A stretch of 64,000 nucleotides of DNA from a virus, in the IMG/VR virus record IMGVR_UViG_3300008117_000010, positions 46,527 to 110,526 of that record. One strand, written 5' to 3'. Under the pieces are notes generated by a model, which worked only from the letters and a program-made list of their open reading frames with translations, did no database searches and had not been told where the DNA came from. Positions 1 through 9,561 of the stretch are shown one piece after another. Numbering within the stretch: the stretch's first letter is position 1; each line of letters starts with the position of its first letter. Made by a program: the position numbers and the translations under genes.

Positions 1-1
1 T

Positions 2-3000
2 ATGAGTGCTTTACCATTTGGTGTAGATCCAAAATATGTTAAGGAGCATGAAATGTTTCACCATCTGCAAAACATGACGGGTAACTTACATTATGGTACA
101 CCTGTAAAAAGAGCTACTATTCCATCAACCGATGAATTTGCGGCAGACTATTATAACAGAAAAGGATTAGAAGTAGGAGATCTTACTGATGAATTTAGAT
201 ATTATAATCCTGAATTTGGTTTTGTACCAGATGATGTTATATATAACACGTATATTGACTACGAACAATATAATAGACCGTATACTGTAGAGGGTGAAGC
301 TCAAGATTATGAAAACTATATACGTTCTGGTGGCAACTCTATATTTAGAAAAAATGGTGGATCATTAGATAAGTATCAATTTGGTAGACAATATAAAAAA
401 TTCAAAGAAAGCTTACCAGAAAACTTAAGAAATACAAATGAAAAAGATTATAATTTAAAGTATTTATGGAAAAAAGCTGGTAGACCTAGTGATATATTTG
501 AAGCACAACAATGGGATAGAAATAAATCATTTGAAGAAAATTATAATCAAGATATAGCAAACTTAAAAGCTGGAACATATGATTATACAAAAGGTCTTTT
601 TCCTTTAGTAGAGGATGTAGAACAAGACGGTAGTATTAGTTATAATTATCATGGTTCAAGTATTGAACCAACAACATTAAAGTTTTTAAAATCAAAAGAT
701 CATCCATCTTTAATAAAGGAATTAGAGTGGTATTATTCTAATGACCCAACTGCTGTTGATTTTAGAAATCAATATGATTTAGATAAAAGTGGTAAATTTT
801 ATCAGTATATACCAAAAAAACAAAATATAAAAAAGAAAGGTGGTACAACTCTAAAAAAATATCAAACCGGAAAAACAGTTTCACAAGAGTGGACTGAAAT
901 TACAGGAACACCTTGGGCACAAGCCAAAAAACTTGGACTAACTAAAGGAAGTGAAAAAGAAAATCTTAAACTTTTAAATGAAATTAAAAAAGATCCTGAA
1001 AAATATAGAACACTTGCAAGAGGTAATTCTAATTTGCAACCAATAGAAAGGATAGAAGTTCAACCAGAAGCTATAATAACAGAAGATGTAAAACCTGTTA
1101 CTACAGCTAAAAGTGTAACACAACCATTTGATCAAACATATAGAGAGTTATACGGAGAAGAAAAACAAGCACCACAAGATGTAATGAGGGTACCTTTAAT
1201 AGATGCTCCAAAATATACTATAACAAATCCTGATTTATTAAGTGTTCCTTTTGTATATGAAACGGGAGTTCAACCAGACTATTCATATGAAGATAGAGCA
1301 TTTGGTGAATCTGAGTGGAATAAACTTGCGGCTGTTGCATTACCTTCTCCAACTGGAGAATTTGCTCAAGAAATGTTTAATCCATTAAGTCAAGAAGCGA
1401 TAGGAGAATATATTCCTATGGTACAATCAACGCAATTAACAACTCCAGGACCAAATGCATATAAACCAGATTTATCTAATTGTGATCAAGAGCAATGTTC
1501 TGCAGGATTACAATATAACCTAGCATCACAATTAAAAGGTGGTTTTAACGAAGCTCATAATAAATTAGGACTTCAAGGTAATGCTTGGACAATGGGTGAA
1601 AATATTATAAAACATGGTGGACAAAGAATATATGGTCTTGGTTCTGAAATGAATATAAATAGAAGTAAAAATTATGATACTAAAGATATAAGGAAAAAAT
1701 TATATGAGGCAAGAAAATCATATGACTTAGATAAAATATACGAAACCTCACAGGTAGGTGATATTGTTGAAATGTATTATCCCGGTAGTGACTATCAAAC
1801 CGAAGCAATACGTGATGGTAAAGATAATACTGTTACAACACATATAGGACATATTACTGAGAAAGATGGCGTTAAATATGTTACACATAATGTCCATGGT
1901 ACATGGCATACAGATAAATTAGAAACATTATTATCTAGATCAGGAAATAATAAAGGTACAAAAGGAACAGTAATTTCAGGTATTGTAAGACCAGATTATG
2001 GTTGGAGAGATAAGCAAGATGAAAATAGAGCTGTATCTATATCTCCAAATCCTGTACAAGCAATATCTGCTAGTGGTGATAGAAACTATTATCAATTTGG
2101 ACCTGCTGATACAGATAATGATGGTAAAGAAGATGTAGTATCTAGATGGCAAAACAAAGCTATTAATCCGACATCTCAACAATTTGTTAAAGGAATAGAA
2201 GCTGTAGCACCAACTATTGCTAAAGACTTTGGATTATCAAATGATCAACTTGAATTAGTAATGAGAACATCATTTGGTGCATTAGGTAAAGAAAGTTCAT
2301 TCGGTGTAGGAGAAGGATATCTTAAAAAAGCTCGAGCAAGAAAACCTTTAAGAGAATATAAAAAGACTGCTCCAGATTGGTTTCTTGAAGGTGATCCATT
2401 AAGTGAGGGTCTTTCCCAAATAAAATATGATGAGATTTTTAAAGATCCAAAAACAAAATCTCTTCTAAATAAATATGGAATTAAATCAGAAGATCAATTA
2501 TATGATCCAATGTATGCATCTATTGCAACTATGATATTAGGAGCAATGAATTATAAACAATTTGAATTAGCAACAGGATTAAAAGCAGAAGATGTTGATC
2601 CAATAACATTACAAAATATAATGTTACTTGGTCATAATAAAGGAATGCAAAATGTAATAAATAAAGATTTTACAAATGAAGGTGAATTAAAAACTTTTAG
2701 TTTCTTAAATAGAAAAGGTAATAAATATAAAGAGGGTAAGGAACCAACAATATCAGATGCATCAATTATAAGAGGACTCGAAACGTACTCCAATGCGCAT
2801 ATGAATCGAAAATCATATACTAATGAAGGTGGAGATTTTGCAGCCTCTTTAAATATTGATATGGATAAATTAATGGGTCCAAGCAATAATGAAAACTTAG
2901 TTGAATATACTCAACAAGAACTTCCTGAAGAATATGGTCTTGGTGAAGCTCTTCTTGCTGGTGCATATGATAAAGCTTCAGGTAGAGATTATCAAAAAGA

Positions 3001-3496
3001 TAGAGATAAAATAAATGCTGAAATTGAAGCAGCTAAATTAAAAGCAATAAAAAATGCAGAAAAATTATATAAGGGAAGTAAAAGAAAATTAAGACAAGCC
3101 GTAAATAAAATTGAAAAAGAAGCTGCAATAGCCAAATCAACAATTTTAAATCAAGCAAGAAAAGTTAAAAGAAAAGTATCTTCTTTTGAAGAGGGTGGAC
3201 AAATTGATAAAATATATATAGGTAAATATACAATGACACCAAAGATGGAAGATGGTGGTGGATTGAAGAGATGGTTTGCAGAAGAATGGACAGATATTAA
3301 AACAGGTAAAGAATGTGGTAGATCTGGAAAAGAAAAAGGTTCACGTCCATATCCTGCTTGTAGACCAAAAAATAGAATAACTTCTGAAACTCCTAAAACA
3401 GTAAGTGAATTATCTTCTGCTGAAAAAGCTAAATTTAAAAAAGCAAAAAGAGGAAAAGAAAGAATAAAATACAATCATCAAAGGAAAAATAAATAA
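2..3496 (+). CDS. Multidomain virion lysin/protease-like protein (5' end probably outside window)
   Basis: Probably a virion protein that opens the host cell wall. The first Met is at base 2, so the true start may lie upstream. A zincin motif HEMFH sits at residues 16-20, unusually close to this start, which also suggests missing N-terminal sequence. Around residues 490-640 there is a papain-fold (CHAP or NlpC/P60-like) pattern: Cys499 in QEQCSAG and His614/His617 in THIGHI. Around residues 740-890 there is a lysozyme/lytic-transglycosylase-like segment with GKESSFG (Glu764) followed by LSEGLSQIK. The last about 80 residues are basic and match a small conserved viral domain (CGRSGK, RPYPACRPK) that I associate with DUF5872. 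Gly-Gly motifs (KNGGSLDKYQ, KKGGTTLKKYQ) recur. The ORF is certain; the zincin and transglycosylase calls are moderate and the papain-like call is tentative. Confidence 0.75.
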   Translation: MSALPFGVDPKYVKEHEMFHHLQNMTGNLHYGTPVKRATIPSTDEFAADYYNRKGLEVGDLTDEFRYYNPEFGFVPDDVIYNTYIDYEQYNRPYTVEGEAQDYENYIRSGGNSIFRKNGGSLDKYQFGRQYKKFKESLPENLRNTNEKDYNLKYLWKKAGRPSDIFEAQQWDRNKSFEENYNQDIANLKAGTYDYTKGLFPLVEDVEQDGSISYNYHGSSIEPTTLKFLKSKDHPSLIKELEWYYSNDPTAVDFRNQYDLDKSGKFYQYIPKKQNIKKKGGTTLKKYQTGKTVSQEWTEITGTPWAQAKKLGLTKGSEKENLKLLNEIKKDPEKYRTLARGNSNLQPIERIEVQPEAIITEDVKPVTTAKSVTQPFDQTYRELYGEEKQAPQDVMRVPLIDAPKYTITNPDLLSVPFVYETGVQPDYSYEDRAFGESEWNKLAAVALPSPTGEFAQEMFNPLSQEAIGEYIPMVQSTQLTTPGPNAYKPDLSNCDQEQCSAGLQYNLASQLKGGFNEAHNKLGLQGNAWTMGENIIKHGGQRIYGLGSEMNINRSKNYDTKDIRKKLYEARKSYDLDKIYETSQVGDIVEMYYPGSDYQTEAIRDGKDNTVTTHIGHITEKDGVKYVTHNVHGTWHTDKLETLLSRSGNNKGTKGTVISGIVRPDYGWRDKQDENRAVSISPNPVQAISASGDRNYYQFGPADTDNDGKEDVVSRWQNKAINPTSQQFVKGIEAVAPTIAKDFGLSNDQLELVMRTSFGALGKESSFGVGEGYLKKARARKPLREYKKTAPDWFLEGDPLSEGLSQIKYDEIFKDPKTKSLLNKYGIKSEDQLYDPMYASIATMILGAMNYKQFELATGLKAEDVDPITLQNIMLLGHNKGMQNVINKDFTNEGELKTFSFLNRKGNKYKEGKEPTISDASIIRGLETYSNAHMNRKSYTNEGGDFAASLNIDMDKLMGPSNNENLVEYTQQELPEEYGLGEALLAGAYDKASGRDYQKDRDKINAEIEAAKLKAIKNAEKLYKGSKRKLRQAVNKIEKEAAIAKSTILNQARKVKRKVSSFEEGGQIDKIYIGKYTMTPKMEDGGGLKRWFAEEWTDIKTGKECGRSGKEKGSRPYPACRPKNRITSETPKTVSELSSAEKAKFKKAKRGKERIKYNHQRKNK

Positions 3497-3538
3497 TATT
3501 TATTATCTTGTAATATAATTCTAACTATAAATATAACT

Positions 3539-3907
3539 ATGGCAACTTTAAACGCAACCTTGGTATTAACTAGCACCACAACTTCATCCGCTAGTTTAAA
3601 TTTAAATGTATCAAAAGTACTTACTGTAGATGTTGATCTTGTAAATACTGGACGCATTTCTTGTCCAACAGTTACGAATACAACTTTGATTCCTAATACT
3701 GTAACAGACAATAAATATGTTTATTTAAAAAATCTTGACCCTGTTAATTTTATTACTGTTAAAGATGATGACCCTATAGCAATTGGTGACTTTATGGAAT
3801 TAAAAGCTGGGGAGTTTGCATTCTTTGTAGTAAAAGGTGGCATAGGATTAAACATTGAATCTGATACAGCTCCATGTATCGTAGAGTATGGTTTTTGGAA
3901 TGAATAA
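3539..3907 (+). CDS. Small beta-rich virion protein
   Basis: A 122-aa protein rich in Thr, Val and Ser in short alternating stretches, predicted to be almost all beta strand, with a conserved-looking C-terminal part (DNKYVYLKNLD, GEFAFFVVKGG, CIVEYGFW). Proteins of this kind occur next to virion genes in Bacteroidota phages and are most likely small decoration, fibre or head-tail accessory subunits. No catalytic motif is visible. It starts in the AT-rich context typical of this genome, 42 bases after the preceding stop, and the next gene begins 2 bases after its stop, so it is part of the same late operon. The precise structural role is inferred. Confidence 0.7.
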   Translation: MATLNATLVLTSTTTSSASLNLNVSKVLTVDVDLVNTGRISCPTVTNTTLIPNTVTDNKYVYLKNLDPVNFITVKDDDPIAIGDFMELKAGEFAFFVVKGGIGLNIESDTAPCIVEYGFWNE

Positions 3908-3909
3908 TT

Positions 3910-6720
3910 ATGGCAAATGAACCAATAAATAAAGCTCTTTATAATAGAGTTAAAAGTGAAGCCAAACGAAAATTCGATAGATGGCCAAGTGCTTATGGCT
4001 CTGCGTGGCTAGTAAAAGAATATAAAAGACGCGGTGGCAAGTATAAGCAAGATGGTGGTGGTATGTCACAAGACGCACTTAAATCAATGCAATCTTTCTA
4101 TGAAGATTTTCAATCAAATAAATTTGATGCTGATGCATTTAAAAAGACTACAAATAATCTGTATGATTTAGGTTTAAAAAATGAAGGTACTAAAACCAGT
4201 TATTTAAAAAGTGTAAAAGGTCCTGGTCTTTTTGGAACAGGATTGTTTGGTAAAAACTATTATAAGAGACCTGGTCTTTTTTCTAAGGATACATACTATA
4301 CAGATGTAAATGTTCAAAAAGGTTTAGATCAAAAAGGTAATCCTTATTATGTTCCTTTCGATGAATATAATAATGAAAATCTTATTGAACCTATAAATGA
4401 TTTACCTGAATTTCCAGAAATGGCACAAGGTGGCGGTATACCTGAAAGGTATCGTAATATGGGCTTTAATAAAGTTGGTGCTAAAAAACAATCCAATCGT
4501 CCAGGTAAAAAATGGATGGTACTCGCAAAGAAAGGTGATAAATATAAAGTTGTTCATGGTGGCTATAAAGGAATGAAAGATTTTACTCAACATGGTAATC
4601 CTAAAAGACGTGAACGTTTTTGGGATAGAATGGGTGGTCGTGATTCCGCAAAAGCAAAGGATCCATTTTCACCATTGTACTGGCACAAACGCTTTGGTAC
4701 TTGGCAAGAAGGTGGTCAATATAATTATGATATAAATAATCCAATACCCCAATTTGAAATGGGAAATTCAATATTATCTAAAATGCAAAATGAAGCTATG
4801 AGAAAAGGATATCTCAAACAAGGTGGAACTCCATGCTATGAATGTGGTGGTTCTTATGCTAAAGGTGGAACAAATAATCCAGGTTTTAAAGCACTACCGC
4901 CTTACGTTCAACAAAAGATTAAATCAAATATGCAAACAGGAGGAATGACTCCTTTTAATGCAAATCCAGATTATTATAATGAGCGTCTACGCAACTTTAT
5001 TGATTTGGTTAATGGCACCGCTAGTGATAGTCTTTTCTCTGAAATGGAACAAGAAGGTATGATGCCACAAGCACGTTACGGAATGTCATATCTTCCATTA
5101 GCACAAAACGGTAAAGAACAAAAAGTACCCTACGTTTATTACAAAGGTAAACTAATGCCCTATGATGAAGCTGATAGAATGTTACCACAGTTTAACCGCT
5201 TTCCGAAAGGAACTAAAATATATAATGAATATGGTGATGAAATTGGAACTATAAGAGATTATGGTCAAACTGTAAAAGGTGGTAAACCAAAGTTTGAATT
5301 TAAAGCTGCTGATCCAAATCTTACTCAAGAAAAATTAGAAGAGTTTGCAAACTTATATGGACAAGAAGCGTTAGCTAACGCAATGGCTGAAGGATTAATA
5401 GACGAGTACACACCTGTTTCACGTTTTATAGATCAGACAATGGGAAGAGGAGTTACAGCGGCAACTAATCCTTTTGCTGAAGCATCTACAATAAATTATA
5501 ATAACATTGCTGATGATAACATATTAACAGATCCAGATATAAAACGTGCATATGCAGATAATAAAGCTGCAAATAATCAAAATAATAGTAGAACTGGTAG
5601 CGGTACAGGTAGTAATACTGGAAGTGGTGCAGCAACAAGTACAGGAGCAAGTGGTGCACGTGCAACTGTTAAACAACAATTTGAAGAAATCAATGGTCCT
5701 GGTTCTTGGCAAAGAGCAAAAGATGCAGGATTAACAGATGGAAGTGCAGAAGCTAATTTAGCTCTTCTTGAACGCGCACAAAATAATGAAGATGTTTTCG
5801 CAGATGTAGATGAAATAGAAGAAACAACTGTTCCAGAAACAACTGATGAAACAGTAGAAGGAGAAGTAGAAACAAAAGCAGAAGGAGAAGCAGAAACTAC
5901 ACCAGGTACAAGTGGTACAACAGATCAAATTGGATTACAACAAGCACCCGAATTTGCTAATATTAGCTCCTGGACAAATTTTGGAAATGAACCAGTAATG
6001 TATTCAGATCCAGAAACTGGAATGGTAATGAATGTTCCACAAGAAATGCTTAATCAAGGTGCTGGTCAAATGTATGGTCAACAGTTTCCTGTTTATCTTA
6101 AGAAATTTCGTCAAGGACCTTTTGGTACTGTTGCTAAATTTAGACCATATCCAACAGCAGGTGGTTCAGGTAATCTATTTGATAGAATAGCTAATGTATT
6201 TAGCCCTAATCAAGCAGGACCTCAAGTACCACCAAATATAATGGAAGGAGATGAAGATATAATATCTCAATTACAAGAGCAAAAATTATTACGTCCAAGA
6301 GATGTTCGTAAAATGCGTCGTCAAGAATCAAGAGAAATGCGTAGAGATCAACGTGGAAATTTAAGAGAGATGCGTAATGCTGCAAATGATATTATCAAAG
6401 GTAGTAATATGCAAAAAAGAGGAGAGATGTTTGATGCCAGAATGGATATGCGTGATGAGCGTTTTAATGATAGAATGGATAGAAGAGCAAATAGAATTAA
6501 TGAAAGATTTGATAGAAGAATAGAAAGAAATCAAGATCAACTTGAACGATTCCAGGATAGAATGCAAAGAAAAGAAGAAAGAAGAAATAGAAAAGCAGAA
6601 TATGGTGGTATGTCTAATCCATATCTTTATATGTATAAAGAAGGCGGTGAATATTATATGGATGAAAATACTATTAATATGATACTTGCAATGGGTGGTA
6701 ATATTGAATTTATAGATTAA
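3910..6720 (+). CDS. Gly-Gly-motif virion protein with Arg/Met-rich C-terminus
   Basis: A 936-aa protein, probably packaged or structural. Residues about 8-45 carry a small viral domain (KRKFDRWPSAYGSAWLVKEY). Residues about 195-270 carry another (KKWMVLAKKGDKYKVVHGG, then PFSPLYWHKRFGTW), similar to short domains found in several large-phage and giant-virus proteins. The middle is dotted with xGG motifs and a pair of CxxC-like cysteines (CYECGG, near residue 310). Residues 586-626 repeat a short motif (W..AK..GLT.GS...NL.LL) also present in the first gene of the window. Residues about 795-900 form a long Arg/Met-rich helix (EMRRDQRGNLREMR, DRMDRRANRINERF) that could bind nucleic acid. No enzyme motif is seen. 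ATG is 2 bases after the upstream stop. The virion assignment rests on position and motif sharing. Confidence 0.7.
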   Translation: MANEPINKALYNRVKSEAKRKFDRWPSAYGSAWLVKEYKRRGGKYKQDGGGMSQDALKSMQSFYEDFQSNKFDADAFKKTTNNLYDLGLKNEGTKTSYLKSVKGPGLFGTGLFGKNYYKRPGLFSKDTYYTDVNVQKGLDQKGNPYYVPFDEYNNENLIEPINDLPEFPEMAQGGGIPERYRNMGFNKVGAKKQSNRPGKKWMVLAKKGDKYKVVHGGYKGMKDFTQHGNPKRRERFWDRMGGRDSAKAKDPFSPLYWHKRFGTWQEGGQYNYDINNPIPQFEMGNSILSKMQNEAMRKGYLKQGGTPCYECGGSYAKGGTNNPGFKALPPYVQQKIKSNMQTGGMTPFNANPDYYNERLRNFIDLVNGTASDSLFSEMEQEGMMPQARYGMSYLPLAQNGKEQKVPYVYYKGKLMPYDEADRMLPQFNRFPKGTKIYNEYGDEIGTIRDYGQTVKGGKPKFEFKAADPNLTQEKLEEFANLYGQEALANAMAEGLIDEYTPVSRFIDQTMGRGVTAATNPFAEASTINYNNIADDNILTDPDIKRAYADNKAANNQNNSRTGSGTGSNTGSGAATSTGASGARATVKQQFEEINGPGSWQRAKDAGLTDGSAEANLALLERAQNNEDVFADVDEIEETTVPETTDETVEGEVETKAEGEAETTPGTSGTTDQIGLQQAPEFANISSWTNFGNEPVMYSDPETGMVMNVPQEMLNQGAGQMYGQQFPVYLKKFRQGPFGTVAKFRPYPTAGGSGNLFDRIANVFSPNQAGPQVPPNIMEGDEDIISQLQEQKLLRPRDVRKMRRQESREMRRDQRGNLREMRNAANDIIKGSNMQKRGEMFDARMDMRDERFNDRMDRRANRINERFDRRIERNQDQLERFQDRMQRKEERRNRKAEYGGMSNPYLYMYKEGGEYYMDENTINMILAMGGNIEFID

Positions 6721-6724
6721 ACTA

Positions 6725-9547
6725 ATGAGAAAAGTAAGAATAAAAAAACTAGCATATGGGGGCAATACTATTGCCCCTCCATATATGCCAGATCAATATA
6801 GCGTACCCGAAACTAAATTTAATAATACATTAACTAAGGTACCAATACCTGAAGCAAATATAGAAGCTGAAGGTGGTGAAACTGCATTGTTGCCTGATGT
6901 TGGTGGAACTAGTGCATTATATAATATTCGTGGACCTCGACACAGCGAAGGTGGTGTAGCTTTAAATGTACCTGAAAATTCATTTATATATAGCGACACT
7001 GCTAAAATGAAAATTAAAAACGAGGAGATATTAAAAATGTTTGGATACTCTGATGGTGAAATTAAAAAGATTAGAAAATCAAAAGGAATTACACCAGCAG
7101 AAATTTCTAAGAAATATCAAATAAATAAATTTCGCGAAGTATTACAAGATCCTAATAGTAATAAAAGAGAAAGAAAAACTGCAGAGTTAAATATTAAAAA
7201 TGCTAATATTAAATTAGCTATTCTTGCTCTTTATCAAGAATCAATGAAAGGTTTCCCTGATGGTATTCCTATTGTTGCTTTACCATTTATTGCTAAATTC
7301 GGAATAGATCCTTCAAGCTTTTTACCTGTTACACCAGAATCCATAAATCAAGCTCAACCTAATCAACCAATGATGGAAGAAGAGGAGAATGAGGAAATGG
7401 AAAACTATGAAGAAGGTGAAGAAGAAGAATATGAAGAGGAGGGAATGGAAGAAGAATATAATGAAGAATATGAGGAGGGTGAAGGAATGCCAATGGCAGA
7501 AGATGGAATGGCTAATGCAGGTAATCTTTTAGATTTTTTAGCTAACTTTGATCCAACTGTAACACAACAAGAACCTGATATTACTATACCCGATGCTAAT
7601 TTTAATGTTAAATTAAAAGAAATAGGTAAGTATGATGCAGATATGATGTTAGCTGGTTTAGATCTAGCAAATAATTTAGCACGACTACCAGAAGAAAAAA
7701 GAAGAGAGGAAGCATTTAGAAAAAAAACAGGAGCAGATGAATTATATGCGGATGCTGAAGGAAGTCAAGGATCATATGATGTTAATACAGGAGAATTTAT
7801 ACCTACTACAGAAGAACAAACACCTGTACAATTTACAGGTGATGCAACATACGGTAAATATGGTGGAGGTTTAAGAAAGTTTGTTTATCAAGATGGAGGA
7901 GAATTTGACCCAGAACTAGGAGTTTATATGACATACCAAAACGGTAGAGAAGTTTATATGGATGCTAATGATGTACCTGCACCTGCGGGTTGGAGTCCTG
8001 ATGATTATAATAGAATTCTTGAAGATGAATATGAAATGCCTCAAGCTCGATATGGAATGCAAATAGCACAAAATGGTGCAGAAAAAAAAGGAATGTATAA
8101 TCGAGTAGAAGAAACTTTTAAAGGGAATGAAAAACTAAAACAACTATTGTATGAAAAAACTTTAGCTGCTTTAAAAAATGAATCATATATAAATAAAAAT
8201 GCCCTTAAAAGAAAAGGAGTAGATATAGATAAAGCAATTAAAGAACTTACTCCCGAAAAAGCACTTGAAGCATTTTTAGCAATGCAGAAAAGAAACTATG
8301 GGGTAGTAGAAAATAAAGGAGCTGAATGGATACGTTCACAATCACAATCAAATAGTAAAGCATTTGATGATGCATATGGTGAATTAGAACTTGGTTCTGC
8401 TGATCCATTAAATGTAGCACTTGGTCAAGCTTCTTATTTAGGATATCGTGACTTGTTAGAAGATCGTGATGCAGGAAAACTTGAAGAAGATGTTAATGCT
8501 GATCTTGCTCCTTTTATTGTAAGACAAGTAGGTAAACAAGATGAAAAATATGGATTTGATCCAGAACAAGATATAAGTAAAATTGATGCAATTGGTACTA
8601 ATACTACTGTAGGACAGTTAGCAGGGATTAAACAAGATGAGGATGTAGAAGAGACACCTGAAGCAACAACACCAAAAACTCCTGCTCCAGAATTAATGCC
8701 TCAAACTTTAGGTGAAGCAGCAGCTGCACCACCATCAGTAGGACCATATCCACAAGATGTTCTTAGCATGGGTGAAGCATTTGCTAATCGTATGGGATTG
8801 CGAAGAACTTTTCCATGGGCTCCTAAAATTGAACCTGTATTACCTCAAGCAACATTCTTTGATCCACGTAGAGCAGAAGCTAATACAATGGCAGCATATA
8901 ATACTGCACTTAATGAATTAGGTGCATATGCAACACCACAGTTTTTAAGTTCACGTGCAGGTTCCGTTGCAGCAAATGCAATGAACTCTGCTGCAGATAT
9001 CATTAGTCAAGTACAAAATAATAATGTACAAATAGCAAATTCATTTGAAACTCAAAAAGCTAGTATATTAAATAATGCTAACTTAACAAATGCAGCACAA
9101 GCAAAACAATTGTATGATGACACAACAATGTTAAATCAACAATATGAAAATGCTAAAAGAGATACAAGAAATAAACTTTTGAGTACTATTAAAAATAGTA
9201 TAACCAATATGGCTACTACGGATGTAATAAACCAAATATATGGTGATAGGTTTATGATTGATCCGACAATAGGCGGTGGATTAAGATTTTATAATCCACC
9301 TGAATCTATTTCTCCTGCTGCTCAAACACAAAGCATGGGTGAACAATTTGCTCAATTTGCAAAACAGTTTGAGGGACTTGATATTGAAGATAAAACTTTA
9401 TTAGAATTGTTTCTTAAGGGACAAACTGGTACAGCTTCTACAAATAAAGAAGTTGATGCTCTGGCAGCAATGAGTTCAATACCACAAGCAGCATACGGAG
9501 GTAGTAGAAAACTTAGAAAAGTTAGAATAAAAAAAGCACCTAGATAA
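6725..9547 (+). CDS. Gly-Gly-motif virion protein with acidic linker
   Basis: A 940-aa protein of the virion block. It begins MRKVRIKKLAYGG and ends AAYGGSRKLRKVRIKKAPR, so the basic heptamer RKVRIKK beside YGG is present at both ends. Residues about 215-258 are a low-complexity Glu/Tyr/Met acidic stretch. Segments such as SYDVNTGEF and PVQFTGDATYGKYGG look like motifs I know from virion proteins of other Bacteroidota phages. The string PQARYGM followed by AQNG (about residue 440) is shared with the preceding gene, indicating a related module. The C-terminal 300 residues are Ala/Gln/Asn-rich helices. No enzymatic motif is apparent. It is spaced 4 bases from the gene before and 14 from the gene after. 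Function beyond probable virion component is unknown. Confidence 0.7.
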   Translation: MRKVRIKKLAYGGNTIAPPYMPDQYSVPETKFNNTLTKVPIPEANIEAEGGETALLPDVGGTSALYNIRGPRHSEGGVALNVPENSFIYSDTAKMKIKNEEILKMFGYSDGEIKKIRKSKGITPAEISKKYQINKFREVLQDPNSNKRERKTAELNIKNANIKLAILALYQESMKGFPDGIPIVALPFIAKFGIDPSSFLPVTPESINQAQPNQPMMEEEENEEMENYEEGEEEEYEEEGMEEEYNEEYEEGEGMPMAEDGMANAGNLLDFLANFDPTVTQQEPDITIPDANFNVKLKEIGKYDADMMLAGLDLANNLARLPEEKRREEAFRKKTGADELYADAEGSQGSYDVNTGEFIPTTEEQTPVQFTGDATYGKYGGGLRKFVYQDGGEFDPELGVYMTYQNGREVYMDANDVPAPAGWSPDDYNRILEDEYEMPQARYGMQIAQNGAEKKGMYNRVEETFKGNEKLKQLLYEKTLAALKNESYINKNALKRKGVDIDKAIKELTPEKALEAFLAMQKRNYGVVENKGAEWIRSQSQSNSKAFDDAYGELELGSADPLNVALGQASYLGYRDLLEDRDAGKLEEDVNADLAPFIVRQVGKQDEKYGFDPEQDISKIDAIGTNTTVGQLAGIKQDEDVEETPEATTPKTPAPELMPQTLGEAAAAPPSVGPYPQDVLSMGEAFANRMGLRRTFPWAPKIEPVLPQATFFDPRRAEANTMAAYNTALNELGAYATPQFLSSRAGSVAANAMNSAADIISQVQNNNVQIANSFETQKASILNNANLTNAAQAKQLYDDTTMLNQQYENAKRDTRNKLLSTIKNSITNMATTDVINQIYGDRFMIDPTIGGGLRFYNPPESISPAAQTQSMGEQFAQFAKQFEGLDIEDKTLLELFLKGQTGTASTNKEVDALAAMSSIPQAAYGGSRKLRKVRIKKAPR

Positions 9548-9561
9548 ATCTAGATTAAATT

